Below are positions 46,701-58,700 of a DNA stretch of 64,000 nt, one piece after another. This DNA comes from Aptenodytes patagonicus. Taxonomy: Eukaryota > Chordata > Aves > Sphenisciformes > Spheniscidae. Each line of letters opens with the position of its first letter. The stretch's first letter is position 1. The translations under genes were made by a program, and so were the position numbers. The stretch lies in assembly GCF_965638725.1 (NCBI RefSeq), contig NW_027472026.1:1-64000 (forward strand), given 5' to 3'. Under the pieces are notes generated by a model. It worked only from the letters and a program-made list of their open reading frames with translations. It made no database searches and was not told where the DNA came from.

Positions 46701-49700
46701 AGGCGTGGGTCCGGCCGTGCTGGAGGCGGCACAGGAGCGCCCGGAATGCATCGCCGGCAGCGCCGGCTGGGGTGGAGGAGCCTGGCCCAGCTCCCCGAGC
46801 CGGCGTGGGCGTGGGGATGGCGCCTCCCTGCCCAGGGGGGTCCGCAGGTCTCAGCCCCCGGCCTGGTGGTCCTGCAGCCCCGGGGATTGGGAACCCGAAC
46901 CCCCCGGGAGGGGCACTGGGGCTCTGAACCCCCCCATGTGTGGGACCTGGGACCAGCGTTTGCAAACCTGGGGGTCCTGAGCCCCCAGGTTGTGGGGACC
47001 GTGTGTCCTACAGCTTCGGGGCATGGGGCTGGGGGTCCTGAGCCTCCCGGGCTTGCAAACCTCGGGGTCCTGAGCCTCCTGGGCTTGAAAACTGGGGGTC
47101 CTGAGCCTCCCGGGCTTGCAAACCTGGGGGTCCTGAGCCCCCAGGTTGTGGGGACCGTGTGTCCTACGGCTCCAGGGCATGGAGCTGGGGGGGTCCTGAG
47201 GACCCTGGGCTTAGGAACCGAGTGGTGCCAAGAGCCCTGGGGGCTCTTGGAGGTCCCGGCTGCGGGCTTGGGGACTGGGGGGCTGTGGCCCCTGAGCATG
47301 GGGACAGGGGTGTCCTGAGGACCCTGAGCAGTGGGACAGGATGTCCTGAGCTTGTGAACCTGGGGGGTCCTGAGCCTCCTGGGCTTGGAAACCTGGGGGT
47401 CCTGAGGCCCTGGAGGTGTGGGACCAGGGGCCCTGCAGCTCCGGGGCACGAGGCTGGGGGTTTCTGAGTACCCCAGGCATCAGGACTGGGGGTCCTGAGC
47501 CTCCCAGGCTTGCAGACCTGGGGGTCCCGAGGCCCCAGGGTGTGTGGACCGTGGGTCTGGCAGCTCCAGGGCATGGGGTTGCATGGTCCCAAACCCCCCC
47601 GGGCTTGCAGACCTGGGGGTCCTGAGGCCCCAGGTGTGGGACGGGGGTGCCGGCTCCCCGGGATGCGCTGTGGGGTCCCTCTGGGCTGGTGCGCGTGGGG
47701 TCCCTGCCCCATCCCTACGGCCCCTGGGTGGCTCCCGGGCCGTGGGGAGGAAATGGTTAAGCAGAGCTGTGGACTCGGGGAGGTTTCCTGTGGGCAGGAT
47801 CAGTGCCCGGGCGTGGGGAGGGAGGGAGGGGAACCCCAGTCTCCTCCCTGGGGCCGCCCCACACCTCAGCGAGAGGAGGCGTTGGCAGGGACCAGGCTGG
47901 CAGCAGGGGCAGAGCGGGAGGCGAGCCGAGCTGCGTTGGTGCTCAGCGCGGGCGGCAGTGGCCACCATGTCCCGGCGGCGGCTGCGCAGCCAGGAGGAGG
48001 GTCTGTCTGCGGGGCAGAGGACGGGTTCGGAGGACAACCTCTACCTGGCCGTGCTGAGGGCCTCCGAGGGCAAGAAAGGTAGCAGGATCCCGTGGCAGTG
48101 GGGACAGCGTGGGGCGCGGCAGCTGCCCTCCATGGGACCACCCCGCCATCGCATTGGTGTGGGCCCCATCCTGCAGCACGGGGGGGCTGGTCCCTGCACC
48201 CCGCACCAGGGCGGACCCCCGTGCTGGGGCGGTGTCCCTGGGCGGGCTATGGGGCAGACCCCCATGCTGGGGCGGTGTCCCTGGGCAGACTATGGGGCAG
48301 ACCCCCATGCTGGGGCGGTGTCCCCCGGCAGGCTATGGGGCAGACCCCCACGCTGGGGCAGTGTCTCCGGGCAGACTATGGGGCAGACCCCCATGCTGGG
48401 GCAGTGTCCCCAGGCAGACTATGGGGCAGACCCCCATGCTGGGGCAGTGTCCCCCGGCAGGCTATGGGGCAGACCCCCACGCTGGGGCGGTGTCCCCGGG
48501 CAGACTATGGGGCAGACCCCCGCGCTGGGGCGGTGTCTGTGGCCAGGCTATGGGACAGACCCCCGCGCTGGGGCGGTGTCCCCCGGCAGGCTATGGGGCA
48601 GACCCCCGTGCTGGGGCGGTGTCCCTGGGCAGACTATGGGGCAGCACCGTGTGGCCGGAGCTGGTCACCGGGGCTGGGACCGGCAGCCCCCCACAGCCGG
48701 GCAGTCGGGGCCTGGGGTCCCCACGTCCCACGCCGGTGCCTGTCCCCATCCACGTCGTGTCAGCGCCGGGCGCGGGCGCTGCCCGCCAGCCCTGCCCGTG
48801 GCGGCGGGCGTGAGCACTTCCTCCCATGCCCTGCCCGTCGCCTGCGGCATGGCCACGGCCCGTCGCTCTGCCTGCCGCGGGGTGGGCGCCGCTGGCCGGG
48901 GCTCACCTGGGTGCCGAGGACTTTTCGGGCGCGGGTCCTGCCGGGGCGCACGGCGTGGGAGCGCTCCCTCCTTGCTGCGCACGTACCCGCCGGGCGAGTG
49001 TGCCTCACGCTTCCTTCCTTCCTCCCGCGCCGCTGCCGCTCCCAGGCCCTCGCTTCCCTGCCCGTCACGCCCCGGCCCTGCCGCTGAGCCGCCCGTGGGT
49101 CCTGCGGGGACGGGGTGCCCGGCGTCCCCGGGTGCCGGTGTGCTCACCCGGGAAGGGCGGGTGTGGGCTGGGCCGGCCGCCGGCCGCGGGGCGCTGGGCA
49201 CTGCATGGGCAGATCCTGCCACGCTCTGATGGGGCGAGACCCGGCACACGCCACCCCGGCCCCGCCAGATCGCCATGGCACGGGCTGGGGGGGGCATTGC
49301 GGAGGGGCAGCCATGGGGCCGGTGGCATCACCCCACGTGCCCAGAGCGTCCCCTCCTGCCACCAAACGCTCCTCGGCACCGGGCTGAGTCTGGCACTGGC
49401 TGCCCTGGGCTCGGCGGTGACGCTCGGGGCCTGGGGGGGGGGAGCGGGGCGAGGAGGGTGAGCTGCCCCTCACGGGAACAGGGATGGGCAGGGTGGGTGC
49501 TCGTTAGCGGGATGCATGGGGTGGGTGCTCGTTAGCGGGGGAGGGGGGGGGGGGCCGAGGCATGGGGTGGGGCCGGCTGGCTGCCGGGCAGTGCTGGCCC
49601 AGGTGCCCAGCCCGGGTGCCCGGCCCGGGTGCGTCAGCCGTCCCCGTCCCCTAATGACAGGGCAGCGGGCAGGGAGTGCCTGTGACTCAGAGGCCCCGCA

Positions 49701-52700
49701 GCTCTGCCTGCCCGCAGGGGACACCCTGCCTGCAGCGCGGGCAGCCCCGCGGGGGGTCCCGGGGCTCTGCCTGCAGCTGCCTGTGGGAGCGGGCTGGAGA
49801 GCCGCGGGGGCCGTCACCCTGGGACAGGGCCTGGGGGGGGGGTCCCTGCGGGTGCCCCCGGAGCAGCCGCCCCAGGGACGGGGCTGAGCGGCCCCCGGGC
49901 CTCTCCCCACCCCACAGAGCAGCGCTCGGGCGGCCGGGAGCAGCGGCCGTACCTGCCCCGGACAGCTATGGCTGGGGCTGGGCAGGCGGCGCCCGTGCTG
50001 GCCCCGTGGGCTCAGCCCCATCCCAGACAGGTCCCACTTGGGGGGGTGCACACAGCGCCTGGGGCTGCGCTGGCGCAGCCGCCCCGTGGGCTCGTCCCGA
50101 TCCTGTACACGTCCCACTCGGGGCAAATGTGCAGCGCCTGGGGCTGTGCTGGCGCAGCCGCCCCGTGGGCTTGTCCCGATCCTGTACACGTCCCACTCGG
50201 TCAGCGCGCATGGCGCCTGGGGCGTCGCTGGGGCGGCTCCCTGGGCTCCCCGTTGTGGTACGGGGGGCTCAGGGCAGGTCTGGGCAGCCCCCCCCCAGGC
50301 ATTGCTCCTTGCAGGCATTGCTCAGCGTTGCTGGGGCTGCGGTGGTGCAGGCACGCAGGGGCCGATCCACGTTAACTGTTTCCTTCCCCCTGCACGCCCC
50401 GTGACTCACTGCGGCTCCCCAGAGCGGTTGGCTCATCGCTTCCTCCGCGGGCGCTCCCGCCAGCTGTGCTGCCGGCAGGGCCCTGCACCGCCGCGCTGGG
50501 AGCCCCTGTGCCGCCTGCTCACCCTGCCCTCCGCTCTCTTGCAGATGAGCGAGACCGGGTCCAGAAGAAAACCTTCACCAAATGGGTCAACAAGCACCTC
50601 ATCAAGGTACAGGCACGCGCCGCCTCCCGCAGACGCCCGGCCGTCTTGGCGGAATGTCCCGGGGAGGCCGTGCCGGCGGCATCGCCCGGCCCCTGGCACC
50701 GGAGCACCCCCAGCCGCGTCCCCAGCGTGCTGGCACGGCAGAGCACCGCAGGACGTGGGCAGCGGAGGCCCCCGGCAGCGCTGTGCGGGCACAGCCTCTC
50801 CCGGCTGCCCGTGCCGGTGCTCCTGCCTCCTCGGCAGCAGGCGGGCAGTGGTCGAGGCTGCTCGGCTGCCTCGGGGGGGGGGGGGGGCAGATCTGCTCTG
50901 ACCCGCAGTGGGGCTTCCGCTGCCCGGCCGTGCCGGGAGGCTGTGCCGTCCCGTGGCCGTGCTGGGCGTCAGGCCAGGTCGGGAGCTGCCAGCCGCCCCC
51001 TCCCACGCTGCGCCGGCTCCGGGAGGGGATGGTGCTCTGGCCCCGGGCGCGAGGGGACCTTTCACGGGCTTTGATGCCGCGGAGCCTGACAGCTCTGCTG
51101 GGCTCCCTGCCTGCACCCCCTCCGCCCCGGCACCGTCGCGGCTTCCTTTGGGCTACGGGGGTGCCCGCGCCCTTCCTGCCTGCCCCGGGGGGGCCATGCC
51201 CACCGTGCTGCCTGCGCTCGGCAGCGCCTGCCCCGCGCCCTCCCATCCCATCCCGCGCTCCCATCTCCGGCAGTGCCCCTCTCCCCGCTCCTTCCCCATG
51301 CCGCCCCTGCCACGCGCCCAGCCGAACCCCGCCAGGGCCCCGCCAGCGTGCCGGTGCCTGTCCCTGCCGTGCGGCGGGCAGAGCACCACGTCAGCGCCTG
51401 GCACGCGCCGAGACGTCTTCCCGGCCCCCACGCACGGACGTGTCCCCGCATGCCAGGCGCCCGGCCCTGCGGCATCGGTGCTGCGGCATCAGTGCCGGCG
51501 TGGGGTGCTGCCACCCGGGGCAGGTCCCGGCCGCCCCCTGCCCACCCTGGAGCTGTCTCTTCTCTGCTGCCTCTCCTAACCTCTCTCTCTTCTCTCTGCC
51601 TCTCCCTGCACAGCACTGGCGAGCAGAGGTAGGTCTCTCCCTCTCTGTCTGCCCCCGCTACGCTCTTTCTCTTCTCACACTGATCCCCCCACAGCTGCCG
51701 GCATGGTGGGCAGCGGGTCCGACCCCCCCATGGCTGCCGGCATGGTGGGCAGCAGGTCCGACCCCTCCGCGGCAGCCGGCACGGTGGGCAGTGGGTCCCC
51801 GTGTGTGGCAGAGCAACGCCAGACCCGGCCCAGCCGCTGCTCCATGGGGCACAGGGGGAGCTGCCTGCGTGTGCTGGTGGGGGTATGCACGGGGTTGGGG
51901 GCACCGGGCCGTGCTTGGGGACGTGTGCGAGCACGTGCTGCGCAGGGGTGGGTGTCACTGGGCTCCCAGCCCGGCTACCCCGCTTCGGTGCCAGCTGGCG
52001 TGGGGCGGGGGGGGCAGGAGAGGGGCGGCACTGGGGCTCTGCAGGGCTCGGCTGCCCCCCCCCCCCGGCACCCCCATAATGCCATCTCTGTCCCCGCAGG
52101 CGCAGCGTCACGTCAACGACCTCTACGAGGACCTGCGGGATGGACACAACCTCATCTCGCTGCTGGAGGTGCTCTCGGGGGACACGCTGGTAGGTGCCGC
52201 GCTGACCCTGCTGCCGCACCGCTGCCGCCCCGTTCCCCTGCGCCGGCTCCACGTGCCGGCACCCCTGGCTGCCGGCCGTCCCATCCTCTGCTTCCCGCAT
52301 CTGCCTCCCTCCCCTCTCCCGCTTGGCCTCTCCCCTGGCTTCGGTCCCATCCCGGAGAGCTGCCCGGCACCGTGCCGGAGCGCCCCAAGCCCCACCGGCG
52401 CGGCCGCCCCGCTCCGTCCCGCAGCCCCCCCCGGCCCCACCGCGGCCTCTAACGCCCGGACGTCTCTTTGCTTTGGTGAACTCTCTGCTTCTCTGCGCTG
52501 GGCTCCTGTCGGCGGGTCTGCCCTGACCGTCCCCCTCTGGCCTTTGCCTCCTTCCTCTCTTTGCACTGCTCTGGCCGGGCAGCCGAGGGAGCGCGACGTG
52601 ATCAGGAACTTGCGTTTGGTGAGTGGTTCTGCCGTTTGCTCTCCGCATGGCCCCGCGTGGCAAGTGCCTGCCGCGGCGACCGGGAGACGCTCCGCCACCG

Positions 52701-55700
52701 GCGCGGCTGCACCGTCCCGTCCCGGTGCGGGTGCGGAGGAGAGGTGTCACTGCGTCCTGTGCCGGGGGAAGGCGCGTCGGCACCCTGGGGTGCTCCGGCA
52801 GCGGGGTCAGCCAGGGTGGTTGAGGCCGAGCGCCGGCTAGGGCAGGTTTGCCTGGGCCAGGCCTCGCCTGCAGTGGCGAGGTAGGAGCGCGGCATCACCG
52901 GGAGCTGTCCCATGGGGCTGGGACTCCCACGGGGCCGGAGCTGGGCTGCGGCTCCTGGCACCGTGGCAAGACGTGCCGCCCAGCTCCCCATCTCCTCGGG
53001 GCTGCCGGAGGGCCTGGGGCACCCGGCGAGGGGGATGGTGCTGTGGCTGCTGACCCGCCCCCCCCGGCTCTGCCGCCGGGGCTGGACCCTGCCCCGACTG
53101 GCTGCGTTTCCTTTGTGCCCCGTGGCTGTGGGTCAGAAGAGACCCTCGTCCGTCACTGTGCGGCACGTGGGGGGCTCAGGGGCTCCCTGGCCCTTCCGAC
53201 ATCCGGGACCAGGCACAGCCACTGCCAGTGGGGCGACGGGCCTCGCCACGGGGCCGGCGGGTGCGGGGGGGTCTGTCCAGGCAGGAGTGGCCCAGGGGAC
53301 CCCAGCCAGGGACCTGCAGGGGTGGGGAGGTTCCTGCTGGGGGGGGGGGGGGGTCGCCCAGCACGGCGAGGCGAGACCGTAGCCTGCCAGGGAGCCGCGT
53401 GCCGCATCCAGCATGGCCCCGCCGCATCCGCGTGGGCAGGACGGGCTGTGAGGAGCTGGCGTAGGGCAGGACGAGCGGTGCTGCCGGGGTGCCACGGGCA
53501 GGGGCCAAACAGAGCTGGGTTGCGCCCGCGCCGTGGGGCCGGCGCTGCCGCGTGGCCGAGGAAGCGCAGGTGCAGGATCCGGTGGCGAGGCTGGCTGCAC
53601 TCGCCATTGTTCGCTCCGGCAGCGCTTCCTGCCCGCAGCCCCGCGGGATGGGCAGAGGGTTTCCTGCTGTGTCCGCGCTGCCCGCTCCCTCCTGCGCCGG
53701 CGCTGCCCGGACAGGGGCGCGGGGCACCGGGCGCGGTGGCACCTTGGCAGAGCTGCCCTGGGCAGCGGCTGCGATGCCCGTGCGCGGCAGGGGGGGTGGG
53801 GGGGGTGGGAATGACAGACCCCAGTCCCAGCACCAGCTCCCTGCGGCGAGGGGGTGCCCAGCGCCTGCGCTCCTCTTGCCTGTCCTGCCTGCACAGGCAG
53901 CTGCTGCGTTTCGGGCAGGGGCTGGTGCTCAGCGGGGCGGCGTGGGGAGGGGCTGGGCCCCCAGGACAGACACCGTGGGGAGCAGGGCTGCCGCGCAGGG
54001 GTGCAGCGGGCACTGCTCTCACGCCGCGCCTGGCGCTTGGCTTCCCTTGGCACGGCAGCCGGTGGCCCCATTGCTGCGCTGGTGGTGTGACCCTGCCGGG
54101 GCCGGGAGCAGTTTGAGCTGGGTTGGTCCCGGCCGACAGCTTTGCGGGGGGGAGTGCAGGGGCCGTCCCCTCCCCAGCTGGGACAAAGTGCGGAGGGCGT
54201 GTGGCATCGGCATGTGCGGCGCCGGGAGGGGCCGGGCCGGTGCACGGGGCAGGGAGCCGCAGTGCTCGGTGCTGAGCATCCCTCGTGTGCGCGGGTGAGC
54301 CGGGGGGGTGGCGGGGCTGGGTCCCGGCGGGGCCGTGCCAGCTGGGGGCCATGGCTCATCGCCCCTCTCCCTCCCCGCAGCCCCGGGAGAAGGGCAGGAT
54401 GCGCTTCCACAAGCTGCAGAATGTGCAGATCGCCCTCAACTACCTGAAGCATCGCCAGGTGAGGGGGGGGTCATGGGGCTGCCGGGCTGGCGGGACCCTC
54501 CCGGGGACCCCTGGGACTGGGGCATGCTCCCCGCCCTCCCTGCAGCCGCTGTGTGCTTCGGCCTCGCAGGTGAAGCTGGTCAACATCCGCAACGATGACA
54601 TTGCTGATGGCAACCCCAAGCTGACGCTGGGGCTCATCTGGACCATCATTCTCCACTTCCAGGTGAGCCCAGAGCCCCGGGGCCCGGCATGGGCACGTGC
54701 CGTGCCGCAGCGTGGGGGGAATGTGGCGGTGGCGGGGCTGGGGGCAGTGGTGGCAGTGCCGGCGGTGCTGGGACGCTGGGGCTCTGCAGTGCTGGGCAGC
54801 TCCCTGGTGCCGGTTTGGTCCCCGCATGGGGCAGGAGCGGAGCAGTGGTGGGGCCGGGGCATCACTGGCGGAGGCTGCGGTGGAGAAGGTGGAGGCCGCC
54901 ACGGAGCGAGCGCGCCCGTGCACAGCAGGAGCTGGCGGACGGGCCGGTGTAACCCCCCTGTCCCGGCAGATCTCGGACATCCAGGTGACGGGGCAGTCGG
55001 AGGACATGACGGCCAAGGAGAAGCTGCTGCTCTGGTCCCAGCGGATGGTGGAGGACTACCAGGGCCTGCGCTGCGACAACTTCACCACCAGCTGGCGGGA
55101 CGGGCGCCTCTTCAACGCCATCATCCACCGGCACAAGTAGGTGGAGCGGAGCCACCGCGTGTCGGGGCAGCACACCAGGCTGGCCAGGGCGGGCAGTGCC
55201 GTACCCGCCTGCGGGCACAGAGCTCACGTTTCCCTGCCAGGGACCCGGCACCCCCATCCCCATCCCTGCGGCGCCGAGCCTCCCTTGGCACCACTGTCCC
55301 CTGGCTCGGGCTGCTGGGTGAGCCGGGGCTCTTGGCCCCCGTGGTGGAGCGAGCAGCCCCTGGGGCTGCGGATGACCTGGCTCCGGTGCTGGCAGGATTT
55401 GGCCCCTTGCAGCAGCCGGTGGTGCAGGGTGATGCCGTGCGCGGGGCAGGCATGTGCTCGCTGGGACGAGCCGCCGGCGGGGCCAAGCGTGCCGATGGCA
55501 CTTTGGGGCAATGCAGGCACGTGCTCCCGACAAGTCCCAGCCCATCGGCCTGTGCTGGCAGCGCCGCAGCGGCACGGGGAGCCGCGCGGCTTAGCCACCT
55601 TCCCACGCTCCTGTCCGACCTGCCGACCCGCTGCCTGCGTGGGCAGGCGGGCGCTGACCCCCCCCAGGCTGCGGGCACCGTGCCCTCGGTGGCGTGCCGG

Positions 55701-58700
55701 GGCGCAGGGAGGCAGGCCCCCGCGGGTCCTGCCGGGGCCGCCGCACGCCTTTGGGGAGCGCAAGTACGTGCAGGCGTGCCGCTCCCGTGCAGGGTGGGAG
55801 GAGGCACCCGCGCTGTGCCGCACCACGCCGTGCTGCACTCTGCACCAAGCCGCCGCCGCGGCAGGAGCTTACCGACCGCTGCACCGAGCTCGGTCCCGCC
55901 ATGGAGTGGAGCGGTCGGCATCGGGCCAGGAAGCAGCCGCGGCGCCGTGGCGTGGGGAGCTCGGCGCGGGCTCTGCTGGGGACAGAGGACGGGGTGGTGA
56001 TGGTCTGCGAAGACGTCCCTGAATGCCCGGCGGCCCCCGGCATCAGCGGCTCCTTCTACTCCATCCAGCACAGCCTGCGCCTCAGGGAGCTGTAGGCATT
56101 GGGCTGGGCGGGGGGCTGGGAGCCCCGGCCGGGCTGGGGGGGCTGGCGTGTCTGCCTGCCCCAGGGGGGCACCGCCTGCTCCGGGGTCCGTGCTCAGGGC
56201 CGTCGGGGTCTCCCTGGCTCCTGGAGCCCGTGGGCCGGGTGCGGGGGTCTTGCCAGCCGCCGGTGCCCCTGGAGCACGATGTAGGTCTGCAGGGCGTGGG
56301 GTGGCTCGGCAGAGGTGCAGGCAGTGCAGGCAGCCCCTGGGGGGGGTGGCCCCACCGTCCCCGGGGTTCCTCCAAGCAACCGGCGCCGGCGCCTGCCGGA
56401 AACCTGCGCCGTGGGGCAGGGCGGGCGGAGGGCGCTGCCTGTGGTCTCCGGCCTGGCTGTCTACCAGGCCCGGCAGGAGGGCGGCCGCTGGTGCGGACCC
56501 TGCCCCCGGCTGCTGCGGGGTCCCTGGTGGGACCCCCGCTGACCCGTCCCCGCTGCCCGCAGGCCCATGCTGATCGACATGAACCAGGTGTACCGCCAGA
56601 GCAACCTGGAGAACCTGGACCAGGCCTTCACCGTGGCCGAGCGGGACCTGGGGGTGACGCGCCTGCTGGACCCCGAAGGTACGGGCAGGGGGATGTGGCT
56701 GCGAGGGGACGGCATCCTGGTGGGGGGCCACCCTGCAGAGCCCCTGTCCCTCCCTGCCCTGGGTCCTGCGTCCCCCCGCCCGACCACCCTCCCTCTCCGC
56801 AGACGTGGACGTGCCCCAGCCGGACGAGAAGTCCATCATCACCTACGTCTCCTCGCTCTACGACGCCATGCCCCGCGTGCCCGAGGTGCAGGACGGCGTC
56901 AAGGCCAACGTGAGTCTGGGGGCCGGGGGGCGTCAGCCTCCCCCCACGGCGGGCGCCCGGCCCCACGTGCCTCTCTTCACCCAGGAGCTGCAGCTGCGCT
57001 GGCAGGAGTACTACGAGGTGGTGACGCTGCTGCTGCAGTGGATCCGCCAGCACACCGTCCTCTTCGAGGAGCGCCGCTTCCCCGCCAGCTACGAGGAGAT
57101 CGAGGTGAGGGAGCCGGGACGGTGCCGTGGCACTGGCAGGGGATGAAAGGCCCCGGTGAGCTGTGCCGGTGCCCGGGGAGGCGCTTGGCAGTGGCCCAGC
57201 TGGCTGGCGGCCCGGCCGCGGGCTGGCTGGCTCATGCCGCGGCGAGTTCTCCCGGTGCGGGCAACCCCAGGACGGCACGCACCCAGCCCCGCCGCGCTGC
57301 AAGCTCATGCCGGCCTCGGGGCTGCGTGGCTCCGCAGGGAACGGGGAGACCCAGCCGTGGCCATGGCACTGCCTGTCCCTGAGCCCGCCGCCAGTCCCAG
57401 CTCCAGCTGGGTCCATGCAGCCTGGCCCTGGGGGGCTGGGGGGCAGGGGGGGGCTCGGTGCTGGTGCCGGGGGCGGCCAGGAGGGGCTGGGGAGCAGGCA
57501 GCCGTGCCGCGGCAGAGCCGGGGCGCCCCGGGCTGGGAGGGTCCCTCTGACTCACTCTTTCCAGGCTCCCTGTGAGTCACCGGTGGCAAACACCAGCTCC
57601 CCGCCCGGCCCCTTCCTTCCCGCCAGCTCCACACGTGTGGAAAATGGAGGGGGGGGGGGGATTGCTTGCCCCCTCCCGCCCCTAGCCCCTGCACAGCCGG
57701 CCCTGGCTGCACCCCCCATGGCCCACGCGCAGGCAGAGGCTGGGTCGGGCTGCCAGGAGAGGCAGCCTGGCAGGCAGAGGGGTCTGGCAGGCAGAGGGGT
57801 CCCAGTCCCCAGCCCGTGCCCGCAGCGGGGGGTCGCAGTGCCCGGGGGTCTGCGCTGCCTGCCTTAGCCGCCCCCCACTCCTGGCAGATCCTCTGGCGCC
57901 AGTTCCTGAAGTTCAAGGAGACCGAGCTCCCGGCCAAGGAGGCCGACAAGAACCGCTCCAAGGCCATCTTCCAGTCCCTGGAGGTGAGCAGCACCCGCTG
58001 CTAGCCGTGCCGGGGGGGCTGGGGGTCCTGGGGGGCTGGGATCCTGAGCGGCCAGCGGTCCCGGGGCTCTGGGGGTCCCAGGGGGCTGGGGGTCCCAGGG
58101 GGTCCGGGGTCCTGGGGGACTGGAAGTCCTGGGGTGCTGGGGGTTCCGCGGCAGTCCTCGGCACGCCCCACCGTGTCCCTGCCGGGGCGGAGGCTGTCCC
58201 GTGCCTCTCCCATCTCACGGCTCCCACGAGGTTTTGCCTCCGGCGCGGAGCAGCTGAGACATGGCACCCGCGGCCGGGGCTGCCCCCCTGCGCCGGCTCG
58301 GCCCTGCCCACCCCCCGCCGGCTGCCCGGGGGTCCCGGGGCTGGTGGTCTGACGAGCCCGGGGGGGGCGCAGGGCGCTGTGCAGTCCGGGCAGCTGAAGG
58401 TGCCCCCCGGGTACCACCCGCTGGACGTGGAGAAGGAATGGGGCAAGCTGCACGTGGCCGTCCTGGAGCGGGAGAAGCTGCTGCGGGCCGAGTTCGAGAG
58501 GCAAGTGCCGCGGGCGGGGGGACCGGCTGGGGCGGCGGGGGCTGCCAGGTCTGTGTGTGGTGCCGGCAGGGCTGGAGCTGGGCTGGCACCCGCTCCACGC
58601 TCCACGCAGCCAAGCCGCTGGGCTGGGCCGGGGTGGGGTGCGGTGTCCCAGCTCTCCCCCCCCCCCCCCCCCATCCCGCTGTCGATGGAACCACAGGGTG

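Larger units (their letters stand above)
42890..47960. other. PLEC intron between first exons 1g and 1a
   Basis: GC-rich, with repeat arrays at 46.0 and 47.0-47.6 kb. No gene recognised on either strand. Confidence 0.55.

Noticed and set aside
55097..55140. In-frame TAG right after HRHK as the end of a short plectin
   Set aside because: The TAG is created by reading into the gtaggt donor; splicing at 55136 to 56563 restores the conserved HRHKPMLIDMN sequence.
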